This document shows positions 7,292 through 16,230 of a stretch of 50,912 nucleotides of DNA, one piece after another. This DNA is from Bacillus massilioanorexius (GTDB lineage: Bacteria > Bacillota > Bacilli > Bacillales > DSM-1321), in assembly GCF_902374955.1 (NCBI RefSeq), contig NZ_CABKRX010000092.1, positions 1 to 50,912 on the forward strand, in the 5' to 3' direction. The stretch's first letter is position 1, and each line of letters begins with the position of its first letter. Below the pieces are notes generated by a model. It saw nothing but the letters and a program-made list of their open reading frames with translations. It did no database searches and was not told the origin of the DNA. The translations under genes were made by a program, and so were the position numbers.

Positions 7292-8371
7292 ATGGCTTTG
7301 GGATTTAGAAAAAGCTTTAAAATTGCTCCAGGTGTTCGACTTAATGTAAATAAAAAAGGTCTCGGACTAAGTGCTGGTATAAAAGGTTTTAGATACAGTG
7401 TGAATACGAGTGGTCATAGTAGAACCACTGCAAGTATACCTGGAACAGGGTTATCTTATACAACGACTAAAAATAGAAATAGTAGAGCTTATAAAAGACA
7501 GCGAGAATTATTAAAAAAAGAACGAGAAAATCAAAAACTTGCGGAAGCTGAAAGTAATAGACTTCAGGTTCAACTTTTTAATAATAAATTAAGAATGTTA
7601 AAATCTATTCATATCGAAGCTGACATTCCTATAGATTGGCACTCAATAGCTATATCCAATGCTCCAGATACCTTTTATGAAAAAGAAGCTACAAATATTA
7701 TCCAACAGTACAAGCCCTCTTTTTTCACTAAACTATTTCGTAAAGAAGAAAAAGAGCGAAGTATTTTAGAGCAAAATTTAAAAGAAGCCAAACAAAAAGA
7801 TATAGCTGCAAGGCAATCATGGGAAGAAACAGTTTCTGTGGCTAAAAAGGTACTAGAAGGAGATGTTGATACTTATTTCCAGTTAATCGAAACAATGGCC
7901 CCATTTAATGATATTAGTGCCTTTGGAAGTGGATTTGAATTCTTTGCTGAAGATTCAAAAACAATGGAAATTGATTTCGATGTACATAGTCATGATGTTG
8001 TTCCTTCGGAGTTGTTGACTTTAACAAAGACAGGTAAAGTTTCAACAAAAGCTATGCCTAAAGGGAGGTACTACGATATTCAACAAGATTATGTTTGTTC
8101 GTGTATAATACGAATTGCAAGAGATATTTTTGCATTACTACCGATTGAAACGGTCTATATTCATGCAAATGATGAAATAATGGATACCTCTATCGGTCAT
8201 ATGAAGGAACGCACTATTCTTTCAGTTAGGATTGATCGAGAAACACTAGAAAAACTTAATTTTGAAAACATCGATTGTTCAGATGCCTTACAAAATTTCC
8301 AACATAATATGAAATGGAAGAAACTTTCAGGATTTTATGATGTACCGAAATTAGAGATTACTCAATCATAG
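7292..8371 (+). CDS. DUF4236 domain protein of unknown function
   Basis: The N-terminus (about residues 3-55, GFRKSFKIAPGVRLNVNKKG followed by GLSYTT) is the DUF4236 domain, a Gly-rich beta module found at the start of many uncharacterised bacterial proteins. It is followed by a charged coiled-coil stretch (about 65-100) and a C-terminal domain of about 220 residues with no motif I recognise. There is no signal peptide or membrane segment, so it is probably cytoplasmic. GAGGAGG 10 nt before ATG 7292 fixes the start. The total length is 359 residues. It sits in the same direction as rtp, 72 nt away, but a shared function is not implied. Confidence 0.7.
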   Translation: MALGFRKSFKIAPGVRLNVNKKGLGLSAGIKGFRYSVNTSGHSRTTASIPGTGLSYTTTKNRNSRAYKRQRELLKKERENQKLAEAESNRLQVQLFNNKLRMLKSIHIEADIPIDWHSIAISNAPDTFYEKEATNIIQQYKPSFFTKLFRKEEKERSILEQNLKEAKQKDIAARQSWEETVSVAKKVLEGDVDTYFQLIETMAPFNDISAFGSGFEFFAEDSKTMEIDFDVHSHDVVPSELLTLTKTGKVSTKAMPKGRYYDIQQDYVCSCIIRIARDIFALLPIETVYIHANDEIMDTSIGHMKERTILSVRIDRETLEKLNFENIDCSDALQNFQHNMKWKKLSGFYDVPKLEITQS

Positions 8372-8375
8372 AAAC

Positions 8376-8417
8376 AAAAAACACAATTACATATACAAGC
8401 CATGAATTGTGTTTTTT
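8376..8417 (+). terminator. Terminator after the DUF4236 gene
   Basis: Arms AAAAACACAATT (8376-8387) and AATTGTGTTTTT (8405-8416) enclose a 17-nt loop; the right arm ends in T's, and the left arm gives A's, so it may work in both directions. Confidence 0.8.
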
Positions 8418-8584
8418 GTTGTTGATTTAACCTCTATTAATATAGGTGGAATTATCAGAATAAATGGAATAAAATTACTTTTTCGCATTCTACAATTTTC
8501 ATTAATATCATGTAACTTAACTGTATACTTTACCGTCTATCACTAAGAATAACACATATAAAACTTTAAAATTGGGAGGAAAAT

Positions 8585-9148
8585 ATGAAAAAAGTATATA
8601 GTTTATTCATGCTAACTATAGTTTTTGTCATGATAGTTGGATGTGGAAAGGATACAAACAACAAAAAAGAAGAAACATCAAATGTAGCTTTATCTGATAT
8701 GGTGATGGATTTCAAAAAACAGTTAGCTAGTGATTTTAAAGCAGAAGGAACAGAAGAAGAGATGCTAGTTGACGGAGAATTACAAGGATATGTCACGGTA
8801 GATCTTACAAAGAAAGACGATAATAATCCACAAAGTGCCATTTTTAGTGAAAAATTAAATATCAATATGGATGACTTAGAAGAAGGGTATATTTTAGCTC
8901 CAATGATGAATGTAAAATCAGATGAAATCATTGTTTTAAAAGCGAAAGATGAAAAACAAGTAGAAGCTTTAAAGAAAGTATTAGAAAAAGAAAAACAGTC
9001 TCAGATTGATACTTGGGAGAAGTATTTGCCAGATCAATATGAAAAAGTAAAGAAGAATGTAATTAAAACAAAAGGAAAATACTTATTGTATGTAACATAT
9101 GATCAACCAGAAAAAATAGTTGATATATTTAACAACAGTCTTAAGTAA
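8585..9148 (+). CDS. DUF4358-like lipoprotein
   Basis: A 187-residue exported lipoprotein with lipobox IVGC (Cys20) after a short hydrophobic signal. The middle and C-terminal part (SDEIIVLKAKDEKQVEALKK, then DQYEKVKKNVIKTKGKYLLY) resembles DUF4358, a small family often carried by Firmicutes and of unknown role. GGGAGG lies 6 nt before ATG 8585. It is a single-gene unit bounded by terminators on both sides. The family call is from memory of the pattern and needs a profile search. Confidence 0.65.
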   Translation: MKKVYSLFMLTIVFVMIVGCGKDTNNKKEETSNVALSDMVMDFKKQLASDFKAEGTEEEMLVDGELQGYVTVDLTKKDDNNPQSAIFSEKLNINMDDLEEGYILAPMMNVKSDEIIVLKAKDEKQVEALKKVLEKEKQSQIDTWEKYLPDQYEKVKKNVIKTKGKYLLYVTYDQPEKIVDIFNNSLK

Positions 9149-9160
9149 AATGACAGATGT

Positions 9161-9209
9161 AAAAAGGGCTGAATTAAAAGTAAATCTTACTTTTAATTCA
9201 GCCCTTTTT
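9161..9209 (+). terminator. Long-stem terminator after the lipoprotein gene
   Basis: Two 23-nt arms (9161-9183 and 9187-9209), beginning AAAAAGGGCTG and ending CAGCCCTTTTT, pair perfectly with a 3-nt loop. Confidence 0.9.
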
Positions 9210-9244
9210 AAAAAATACCTAAATTTCTAAAAGGATGTGAACAA

Positions 9245-10651
9245 TTGGTATTTAGTAGTTTAACATTTTTATTTTGTTTTCTCCCTTTCGTTTTGTTGGT
9301 TTATTTTCTTAGTCCCAATAAGGCAAAAAACTTGGTTTTACTTCTATTAAGCTTATTATTCTATGCATGGGGCGAGCCGGTTTACATTGTTATTATGCTT
9401 TTTTCAGCATGTTCAGATTATCTGCACGGATTATGGATCTATAAATTTAGATTATCTAAACCGATTATCGCAAAGAGCTTCTTAATCTCTTCTTTAATCA
9501 TTAATATTGGTCTACTGTCATTTTTTAAATATAGTGATTTTCTCATAACTAATCTTAACTTATTTTTACATACAGATCTAAAGCTTTTGAATCTTCCACT
9601 GCCGATTGGTATATCGTTTTATACATTTCAGACCATGTCGTATAGTATCGATGTATATCGTGGGGATGTTCTACCACAAAGAAATCCAATTGCTTTGGCA
9701 ACATACGTAACATTATTTCCACAATTAATAGCAGGTCCTATTGTCCGATATCAAGTAATTGCTAAAGAAGTAATCAATAGATCCGTTACGAATGAAAACT
9801 TTGCTGAAGGTGTCAAATTGTTTATTATCGGTTTAGGAAAAAAGGTCCTCATTGCCAATAATATTGGTCTTCTTTGGAATAGGATTGAAACACAATCTTT
9901 TCATGATTTATCTGTTTTAAGTGCTTGGTTAGGCATTATTGCATTTGCTTTACAAATCTATTTTGATTTTAGCGGTTATTCAGATATGGCAATTGGGTTA
10001 GGAAAGATGTTTGGTTTTCATTTTCCTCAAAATTTTAATTATCCTTACATATCTACGAATATTTCTGAGTTTTGGCGCAGATGGCATATGACATTAGGCA
10101 ATTGGTTCCGTGATTATGTCTATATTCCTTTAGGAGGAAGTAAAAAAGGAAAAACAAGATTATATGTTAACTTATTTATTGTTTGGGCTTTAACCGGATT
10201 TTGGCATGGAGCAAGTTGGAATTTTATAATTTGGGGTTTATATTTTGGAATAATAATCGCACTGGAAAAAGCGATCTTGTTACGGATATTAGCTAGAACG
10301 AATGCAATGGTTCAACATTTATATTTTATCTTCTTTATTTTAATAGGTTGGGTATTATTTGCCTTTGATGATATTTCAAAAGGTCTTCATTATTTAGGAA
10401 GTATGTTTGCCCTTAATAATAATCCTTTCATTGATAAAGGATTTCTGTATGACTTTTATACGAATATTATTTTGCTACTATTTGGACTTGTCGCTGCAAC
10501 ACCCATAATGAAATGTATTTCTGATTTATTTACAAGAAGAAAAAATGTAAATAATATAGCCATCCCATTGCTATACTTATTGATTCTGGTTCTATCTACT
10601 GCTTACTTAGTAGACGAATCATATAATCCATTTCTATATTTTCGTTTTTAG
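9245..10651 (+). CDS. MBOAT-family membrane O-acyltransferase (AlgI/PatB-like)
   Basis: A polytopic membrane acyltransferase of 468 residues with about ten to twelve membrane segments. AlgI-type features are FYAWGEPVYIVIM near the N-terminus, LPIGISFYTFQTMSYSIDVYRG, FPQLIAGPIVRY, FWRRWHMTLGNWFRDYVYIP with His281, and GFWHGASWNF with the invariant active-site His321. Such proteins pass acetyl groups across the membrane to a surface polymer, working with an exported SGNH/DHHW-type partner. The next gene is that partner, 14 nt downstream. Start is TTG 9245 after AAAGGATGTGA. No polymer synthesis genes are nearby, so the substrate (cell-wall polysaccharide, teichoic acid or peptidoglycan) is unknown. 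Confidence 0.85.
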   Translation: MVFSSLTFLFCFLPFVLLVYFLSPNKAKNLVLLLLSLLFYAWGEPVYIVIMLFSACSDYLHGLWIYKFRLSKPIIAKSFLISSLIINIGLLSFFKYSDFLITNLNLFLHTDLKLLNLPLPIGISFYTFQTMSYSIDVYRGDVLPQRNPIALATYVTLFPQLIAGPIVRYQVIAKEVINRSVTNENFAEGVKLFIIGLGKKVLIANNIGLLWNRIETQSFHDLSVLSAWLGIIAFALQIYFDFSGYSDMAIGLGKMFGFHFPQNFNYPYISTNISEFWRRWHMTLGNWFRDYVYIPLGGSKKGKTRLYVNLFIVWALTGFWHGASWNFIIWGLYFGIIIALEKAILLRILARTNAMVQHLYFIFFILIGWVLFAFDDISKGLHYLGSMFALNNNPFIDKGFLYDFYTNIILLLFGLVAATPIMKCISDLFTRRKNVNNIAIPLLYLLILVLSTAYLVDESYNPFLYFRF

Positions 10652-10665
10652 GGAGGCTAGATATC

Positions 10666-11787
10666 ATGTTTACTAAGGAAAAATGGATCATTTCTATATT
10701 TTTAATTTTTATCTTCGGTATAGCTGTTATAAATATTACGACAAAAGATCGTATATTTTCAGAACAAGAAAATCGTTATTTAGCACAAATGCCTATTTTC
10801 TCTATTAAAAGCTTTTTTTCTGGTACTTTTACTAAACAATTTGAAGAGTATATGACAGATCAATTTGTTTGGAAAAGCACATGGCTAAATATAAAAGCAA
10901 AAGCAGAGAGAACGATTTTAAAGCAAGAAAATAATGGCATATATTTTGGGAAAGATGGATATTTACTAGAACGATATAAACAACCAGGAAATCAGCTTCA
11001 GAAGAACATTGAAAGGATTAATGACTTTTCGTTAAGAACAGGTGGGAATACATATTTACTCTTAGCACCTACATCAACTGCAATCTATAAGAATAAGTTA
11101 CCATTGTATGCACCGACTTATAATCAAAAGCAAGTTCTTAAAGAAATTAAGAAAAAATTATCTTCAACCGTTAAATATCTAGATGTCTATGATGAGCTAG
11201 TACGTACGAACGAAAGTTATATTTATTTTAAGACGGATCATCATTGGACGATGAGAGGTGCTTTTGAAGCTTATTTAGCGATTGGAAAAGAGATAGGATT
11301 CGAAACTTATTTAAAAAAGGATTTTAACATACAAACCGTTTCTAAAAATTTTTATGGTACCTATTTTTCTAAAGTAAATGCTTATAGTAAAAGCGCAGAT
11401 TATATTGAAGTATTTACACCCAAATTTCCAATGACCTATTCTGTCAATTATCCAGATAAAAACATAACCGTACCTACATTATTTGAATCAAGCTATTTAC
11501 AAAAAAAAGATCAATATTCTTATTTTTTAAATGGAAATCATAGTTTAGTTAAAATAAAATCTTCCATTAAAAATGGTAAAAGACTTGCCGTAATTAAAGA
11601 TTCTTATGCACATATTTTTATCCCTTTTTTAGCTAACCACTTTGAAGAGATTGATGTTATAGATTTGCGATATTACCATTTAAGTATATCAACATATCTA
11701 AAACAAAATGGGATTAAAGATGTGTTATTTCTCTATAATCTTGTTAATTTTTCTACTGATACAAATTTAATTTGGTTAGCACAATAA
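10666..11787 (+). CDS. DHHW-family protein, partner of the MBOAT acyltransferase
   Basis: A 373-residue protein with one N-terminal membrane anchor (about residues 8-25) and a large extracellular domain. It has the family motif KTDHHWTMRGA (Asp191-Trp194), related to AlgJ/AlgX SGNH-like acetyltransferases, where the Asp-His pair forms part of the active site. A later KDSYAHIFIPFL segment would supply the serine-containing block seen in this family. Together with the upstream MBOAT protein it likely completes O-acetylation of a surface polymer. The ribosome site GGGAGG precedes ATG 10666. No terminator is evident after it; the gap 11788-12030 shows no gene. Confidence 0.8.
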   Translation: MFTKEKWIISIFLIFIFGIAVINITTKDRIFSEQENRYLAQMPIFSIKSFFSGTFTKQFEEYMTDQFVWKSTWLNIKAKAERTILKQENNGIYFGKDGYLLERYKQPGNQLQKNIERINDFSLRTGGNTYLLLAPTSTAIYKNKLPLYAPTYNQKQVLKEIKKKLSSTVKYLDVYDELVRTNESYIYFKTDHHWTMRGAFEAYLAIGKEIGFETYLKKDFNIQTVSKNFYGTYFSKVNAYSKSADYIEVFTPKFPMTYSVNYPDKNITVPTLFESSYLQKKDQYSYFLNGNHSLVKIKSSIKNGKRLAVIKDSYAHIFIPFLANHFEEIDVIDLRYYHLSISTYLKQNGIKDVLFLYNLVNFSTDTNLIWLAQ

Positions 11788-12030
11788 TAGAGTATATTGA
11801 AACTATAAAATGGCAGTCTAATTTAAAGAAAGGGTAAAGAATTTTAATAGGAAATAAATTGTAATTCGATATTTAGTATGTACAATTATGACCTAGTCCT
11901 GATAGTATGTGTAGAGTGTTATTTATTAAAAAACGATTTATTATTAGCCTATTCATTTGGTTAAACAGTAAATCATTTTCAAATGAATCATATAACATTG
12001 AAATATTATCAGGAGCATTAAAGAAAGAAT

Positions 12031-12972
12031 ATGAAAAAAATGATAAAAATAGCATCTATTATCATCATTGTTGTACTTACTATTTTAATTGGAGCTAGTT
12101 TTTACTTTTATAGTGTAGCGGTTGAACGAGCACCTAAAGACTTTCTAGATGATAATCCGGATTTAGAAGTTTCAAGTGATCATACCCTAATATATAAAGG
12201 TAAAGAATGGTTAGGTAGAATGCCTTTCGAAGAAATTTCAATTACTTCAAATGATGGATTAAAGCTACAAGGATACTATCTAGCAGCAAAGAAAAAGACA
12301 AATAAAACTGTAATTATTGCACATGGATATTCAGCAAAAGCGAAAGATATGGCACGTTTTGCAAATTTTTATCACGAAAATCTAGGGTACAATGTATTAA
12401 TGCCTGATGCTCGAGGTCATGGACAGAGCGAAGGAAATTACATTGGTTTTGGTTGGCACGAGAGAAAAGATTACCTGAAATGGATTGATCTTATCATAAA
12501 ACAAAACGGAGAGAATAGTGAAATTGCTCTTCATGGTGTTTCAATGGGTGCATCTACAGTTCTAATGACTAGCGGTGAAAAACTTCCTAAACAGGTGAAA
12601 GTAGTAGTTGCAGATTGTGGTTATACTTCTGCAAAAGGCGTATTGTCTTATCAATTAAAGAGAATGTATCATTTACCTAGCTTCCCAATTATTCAAAGTA
12701 CAAGTTTAATGACAAAAATTCGAGCAGGTTATTCATTTGAAGAAGCATCAGCACTTGAACAGGCGAAAAAAGCTAACATTCCAATTCTATTTATACATGG
12801 TGATGCAGATACCTTTGTACCTGTAGAGATGGTACATGAATTATATAAAGCGGCTAAAACTGAAAAACAGTTATATCTGGTACCTGGTGCTGAGCATGGA
12901 AATGCTTATGATATGAATCCAACAGAGTACGAACAACAAGTGACGACTTTTATTAATAAGTATATACAATAA
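12031..12972 (+). CDS. Membrane-anchored alpha/beta hydrolase (YqkD-like)
   Basis: A serine hydrolase of 313 residues with an N-terminal membrane anchor (about residues 5-27). The fold is shown by HGYSAKAKDMARFANF, DARGHGQSEG, nucleophile motif GVSMGAS (Ser171), HGDADTFVP (Asp260) and AEHGNAY (His289), a complete catalytic triad. The layout matches B. subtilis YqkD and related family S9-like hydrolases whose substrates are unknown. ATG 12031 was chosen because it gives the usual MKK start; the ribosome site (AGGAG 12011-12015, or AAAGAAAG) is poor. It stands alone with a terminator behind it. Confidence 0.8.
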   Translation: MKKMIKIASIIIIVVLTILIGASFYFYSVAVERAPKDFLDDNPDLEVSSDHTLIYKGKEWLGRMPFEEISITSNDGLKLQGYYLAAKKKTNKTVIIAHGYSAKAKDMARFANFYHENLGYNVLMPDARGHGQSEGNYIGFGWHERKDYLKWIDLIIKQNGENSEIALHGVSMGASTVLMTSGEKLPKQVKVVVADCGYTSAKGVLSYQLKRMYHLPSFPIIQSTSLMTKIRAGYSFEEASALEQAKKANIPILFIHGDADTFVPVEMVHELYKAAKTEKQLYLVPGAEHGNAYDMNPTEYEQQVTTFINKYIQ

Positions 12973-12979
12973 ATATTTT

Positions 12980-13047
12980 AAGTAGGTACATTATGGGAAC
13001 AGTATCAAAAAGTATACTAGACCACAATAATGTGCCTACTTTTTTTA
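12980..13047 (+). terminator. Terminator after the hydrolase gene
   Basis: Arms AAGTAGGTACATTAT (12980-12994) and ATAATGTGCCTACTT (13027-13041) pair with one G-U around a 32-nt loop, followed by a T-run. Confidence 0.8.
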
Positions 13048-13219
13048 AAAGAAAATATATATTACGATTATATTAGTTCTTCAGAACAACCCAAAATTAC
13101 AGATGGTATGTTAGATGGAATAAAACACACATATTGATTCTATAAATCTAATAGTAAAGAAACATATGGACTGTATATTTTTAATATTCATAATTATAAA
13201 TAAAAAGGAGACATATAAG

Positions 13220-13753
13220 ATGACTAAAAAATTATGGGCAATTGACGAGGCACATACGAGTGTTGAATTTTCAGTAAGACATATGATGGTTGCAAAAGTT
13301 AAAGGAGTTTTCACTTCGTTTACTGCAGATATTTCTGCAGATCCATCTGATTTAACTACTGCAGAGATAGAGTTTAACGTAGATTTGAATAGTATCGACA
13401 CAAGAAATTCAGATCGTGATAATCATTTACGTTCAGCTGATTTCTTTGATGTAGATAATCATCCACAAATGACGTTTAAAGCTACTAAAATTGTAAAAAC
13501 AGATGATGATGAATATGAAATGACTGGCGACTTAACAATCTTAGGAATAACTAAGACTGAAAAATTTAAAGTCACTTATGAAGGTCAAGGAAAAGATCCT
13601 TGGGGAAATCTAAAGGTAGGTTTTAGTGCAAAGGGAAGTATTGATCGTAGCGATTATGGCATGGTATTTAACTCCGCTCTAGAAACTGGTGGCGTAATGA
13701 TTGGAGAAAAAGTAAAAATCAATCTAGATATTGAGGCTGTAGAAAAAGCCTAA
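13220..13753 (+). CDS. yceI: YceI-family lipid-binding protein
   Basis: A 177-residue YceI-like lipocalin-fold protein that binds isoprenoid or other hydrophobic chains. Typical motifs are AIDEAHTSVEFSVRHMMVAK at the N-terminus, FNVDLNSIDTRNSDRDNHLRS (here about residues 51-71), LTILGITK and FSAKGSIDRSDYGM. It lacks a signal peptide, so unlike E. coli YceI it should be cytoplasmic, as usual in Firmicutes. AAAGGAG at 13204-13210 fixes ATG 13220; the open frame continues upstream without a site. It is convergent with an HxlR regulator gene, a pairing seen in other Firmicutes and consistent with a stress-linked role. Confidence 0.88.
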   Translation: MTKKLWAIDEAHTSVEFSVRHMMVAKVKGVFTSFTADISADPSDLTTAEIEFNVDLNSIDTRNSDRDNHLRSADFFDVDNHPQMTFKATKIVKTDDDEYEMTGDLTILGITKTEKFKVTYEGQGKDPWGNLKVGFSAKGSIDRSDYGMVFNSALETGGVMIGEKVKINLDIEAVEKA

Positions 13754-13760
13754 AAAATAT

Positions 13761-13789
13761 AGCTGACGAAAAATTTCGTCAGCTTTTTA
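13761..13789 (+). terminator. Terminator after yceI
   Basis: Arms AGCTGACGAAA (13761-13771) and TTTCGTCAGCT (13774-13784) are perfect, followed by TTTTTAT. Confidence 0.85.
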
Positions 13790-13833
13790 TATGCATATAG
13801 ATATAAAGAAGGTAGCAACGAATTTCAGAATCC

Positions 13834-14184
13834 TCAATAATTGGATGCCTCATTAGACTTACTATTCATACGTTCAATGTGATTAACTCCCCATTGATGC
13901 ATAGCTGTTAGTATAGGTTCTAAACTTTTGCCATACTCCGTAATGGAATATTCTACTTTAGGGGGTACTTGGGGATAAACGACTCTGTTAATGATCTCTT
14001 GTTCTTCAAGTTCTCTAAGCTGTAGTGTCAACATTCTTTGAGTAATATTAGGTATTAATCGTTTTAATTCGTTAAATCGCTTTGGTTCACCATTAAGTAA
14101 ATGTAAGAGAATAGTAGGCTTCCATTTTCCTACAATGATATCTAAAGCAACATCTACTTGACATTGATTAGCTTTATCACTCAT
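13834..14184 (-). CDS. HxlR-family transcriptional regulator
   Basis: A 116-residue winged-helix regulator. The HxlR pattern is clear: CQVDVALDIIVGKWKPTILLHLL, then RFNELKRLIPNITQRMLTLQLRELEEQEII as the DNA-binding helix-turn-helix, and VEYSITEYGKSLEPIL. HxlR proteins with a cysteine at this N-terminal position (here Cys8) often sense electrophiles, aldehydes or disulfide stress, as YodB and HypR do in B. subtilis. AGGTGACAAA precedes the ATG. It faces the convergent yceI gene, and its own promoter region holds a palindrome (14227-14239). Confidence 0.88.
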   Translation of the reverse strand: MSDKANQCQVDVALDIIVGKWKPTILLHLLNGEPKRFNELKRLIPNITQRMLTLQLRELEEQEIINRVVYPQVPPKVEYSITEYGKSLEPILTAMHQWGVNHIERMNSKSNEASNY

Positions 14185-14226
14185 TTTGTCACCTCATTTA
14201 TATATTATCTACAATTATATACTTAC

Positions 14227-14239
14227 TTACATTTTGTAA
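14227..14239. promoter_or_regulatory. Palindrome upstream of the HxlR gene
   Basis: TTACATTTTGTAA has two perfect 5-bp arms and lies 43 bp before the regulator's start codon, a suitable operator position. The identical palindrome occurs at 42554-42566 upstream of another gene. Assignment as the HxlR site is a guess. Confidence 0.3.
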
Positions 14240-14548
14240 CTATTATACATGAATTCAAAATAGTCATCTTTATTTGTAAATGTATTTTAAACATATTGTT
14301 AATGTGATTAATTATTTACGGAAAGAATGAGAAACCTCTAAGAAAAGTACTATATGTTAAGAACATAATGAAGTTATGAGGATTACAAATTATTTCCTTT
14401 AAATTAGGAGATGTCGTTATTTTTGATTTATTAACCGAACCCTATCTAAATGTCCAAGTAAGCGTAAAACAATCTAAATAGTATGGTACTTTTTATTCAA
14501 TCAAAATGGTTGAATATGACTAAAAGAATAATTATTTCAATGTTTATG

Positions 14549-14557
14549 TGGTATTAT
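14549..14557 (+). promoter_or_regulatory. Extended -10 promoter element for hemAT
   Basis: TGGTATTAT fits an extended -10 element about 40 nt before the hemAT start; no good -35 is present. The rest of the 411-nt gap 14185-14595 holds no gene that I can see. Confidence 0.35.
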
Positions 14558-14595
14558 GTTCATGTATACAATTTGGGGAGATAGGGGAGTTTTCT

Positions 14596-15885
14596 TTGAT
14601 TATTTTTAAGAAAAAAAATAAAGAAAATCAACAGCAAATGCAAGAATATGTTGAGTTAAATGTGACAAAAGGTAGTGAATTAGAAACGCAAATCAAAATG
14701 ATTAGCCTTACAAAAGAAGAATTATCTTCATTGAAAAAATTTCAGCCTTTTGTCATTGATCATATTGACACAATAGTCGATCATTTCTACAAAAATTTGG
14801 AACATGAGCCTTCGTTAATAAGTCTAATAAATAATAAAAGTTCCATCGAAAGATTAAAAATAACTTTAAGAAGACATATTATAGAAATATTTGATGGAGT
14901 TATAAATAATGAGTATGTAGATAAGCGAATAAAAATCGCTCATATACATGTGAAAATTGGTTTGAAAACAAAGTGGTATATGTGTGGGTTTCAAGATATA
15001 TTGTACACATTACGGCAGCTTGTATCACAGTATTCTACATCAACAGAAGAAAGCTTTACTATTTTAAGTGCTATTACCAAAATCATAAATCTAGAACAGC
15101 AGATTGTATTAGAAGCGTATGATACGGAGTCAGTACGATTACAAAGGATAGTAGAGGAACAAAAAATTTCACTAAGGGAAAATGTTGCGAGTGCATCTCA
15201 AAATTTAGCTGCTATTTCTGAAGAAACGAATGCTTCTTTTCAACAATTAAACGAGAAATCAAAAGAAATTGCTATTCATGCAAAAAGCGGATCAGAACTA
15301 TCTGAATTAGCAGAAAAAAGAGCAAGTATTGGTAAGGAACAAATACATAAGCAAAATATAAGCATGAATTATATTAATCAATCAGTTAGTGATATTTCTA
15401 AAGACGTAAAACTTTTCTTAGACATACTTAATCAAATGCAAGACATCGTGAATATTGTTACAAATATTGCTGACCAAACAAATTTATTATCACTAAATGC
15501 TGCCATCGAAGCTGCTAGAGCCGGTGAACATGGTAGAGGTTTTTCAGTTGTTGCAGGGGAGGTAAGGAATCTAGCAGAAGAAACCAAACGCTCGGTATCA
15601 AATGTGTCTTCTTTAATTACAAATACGAATGTTCAAGTAGAGAAATTGAAAACATCTCTTGAAAAAATAAGTCAAGCTGTTAAAGAAGGTAATGAGAGCA
15701 TGAATGAAACACAAGAGCATTTTGAAGAAATTGCGCAAACCATGATGAAAACAAAAGTACAAAATTCAAAAATTGAAAAAGAATTAGAGTCATTTGTATT
15801 ATTGGTAAGAGAAATTGGAAAAGCGTTTGAGGAAGTGGCAATGTCTGCAGATAATTTAACAATGGATGCACAAGATATGAATTAG
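14596..15885 (+). CDS. hemAT: Globin-coupled aerotaxis transducer HemAT
   Basis: A soluble heme-based oxygen sensor that signals to CheA for aerotaxis. The 429-residue protein aligns well with B. subtilis HemAT (432). The N-terminal globin domain (about residues 36-180) contains DHFYKNLEHE with the distal tyrosine (about Tyr65) and KIAHIHVKIGLKTKWYM, whose His118 is the proximal heme ligand. The C-terminal signalling domain has the chemoreceptor hairpin IADQTNLLSLNAAIEAARAG followed by EHGRGFSVVAGEVRNLAEE. There is no membrane segment. The TTG start at 14596 follows GGGGAG (14584-14589) and gives the MIIFKKK beginning like the B. subtilis protein. The next frame after the TAG stop stays open for 16 codons, probably by chance. 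Confidence 0.9.
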   Translation: MIIFKKKNKENQQQMQEYVELNVTKGSELETQIKMISLTKEELSSLKKFQPFVIDHIDTIVDHFYKNLEHEPSLISLINNKSSIERLKITLRRHIIEIFDGVINNEYVDKRIKIAHIHVKIGLKTKWYMCGFQDILYTLRQLVSQYSTSTEESFTILSAITKIINLEQQIVLEAYDTESVRLQRIVEEQKISLRENVASASQNLAAISEETNASFQQLNEKSKEIAIHAKSGSELSELAEKRASIGKEQIHKQNISMNYINQSVSDISKDVKLFLDILNQMQDIVNIVTNIADQTNLLSLNAAIEAARAGEHGRGFSVVAGEVRNLAEETKRSVSNVSSLITNTNVQVEKLKTSLEKISQAVKEGNESMNETQEHFEEIAQTMMKTKVQNSKIEKELESFVLLVREIGKAFEEVAMSADNLTMDAQDMN

Positions 15886-15898
15886 TCAGAGGAGGTTA

Positions 15899-16118
15899 TT
15901 GACTCGATAAAAAAACTTCTCCAAAACTACCGTTAACTTTAGAAGAAAGAACAAGATTAAGGACAAATCGTATTAAATTGATTGATCTTCTTCAGCTGGA
16001 CACAAATTATCCAGAAAGTGATAAATGTTGGTGGGATTTTACGCAGGAGCGAAAAGAATACCGTGCAAGATGTGGATATCCTGATACAAGACCTACTATT
16101 TCCTGGAACGAAAAGTGA
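15899..16118 (+). pseudogene. Small conserved-looking gene with a frameshift at codon 2-3
   Basis: From about 15903 to the TGA at 16116-16118 the frame encodes a well-formed 70-residue sequence (PKLPLTLEERTRLRTNRIKL, then WWDFTQERKEYRARCGYPDT, RPTISW), but it has no start codon of its own. AGAGGAGG (15888-15894) is followed at the right distance by TTG 15899, which is one base out of frame. Deleting one base near 15903-15905 would give a 72-residue protein beginning MTDKKTSPKLP. I therefore read this as a small gene broken by a one-base insertion, real or a sequencing error. Function is unknown; the Trp- and Arg-rich composition suggests a conserved soluble protein. Confidence 0.55.
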
Positions 16119-16130
16119 ATAGATAATTGT

Positions 16131-16181
16131 AAAAAAAGGGATGCGAGAAAGTCTAGAATAAATTGACTTCATGCGTCCCTT
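16131..16181 (-). terminator. Terminator of the - strand sugar locus
   Basis: Read on the - strand, an imperfect stem AAGGGACGCATGAAGTC / GACTTTCTCGCATCCCTT is followed by seven T's (A-run 16131-16137 on +). It lies 50 nt beyond the oxidoreductase stop. Confidence 0.75.
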
Positions 16182-16230
16182 ATATGTTTATCAAACGATG
16201 AGACTACGAAAATAGGAAAATTCGTTTCTT

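Noticed and set aside
12980..13041. GGTACATTAT in the hydrolase terminator as a reverse Ter site
   Set aside because: Only part of the core matches, and the sequence is fully explained as one arm of a terminator stem.
13081..13401. Long open frames on the opposite strand of yceI and of other genes
   Set aside because: They are antisense shadows with no ribosome sites, no motifs and composition mirroring the real gene.
15886..15936. Read-through C-terminal extension of HemAT past its TAG
   Set aside because: The 16 extra codons overlap a strong ribosome site for the next small gene, and HemAT is already of normal length.
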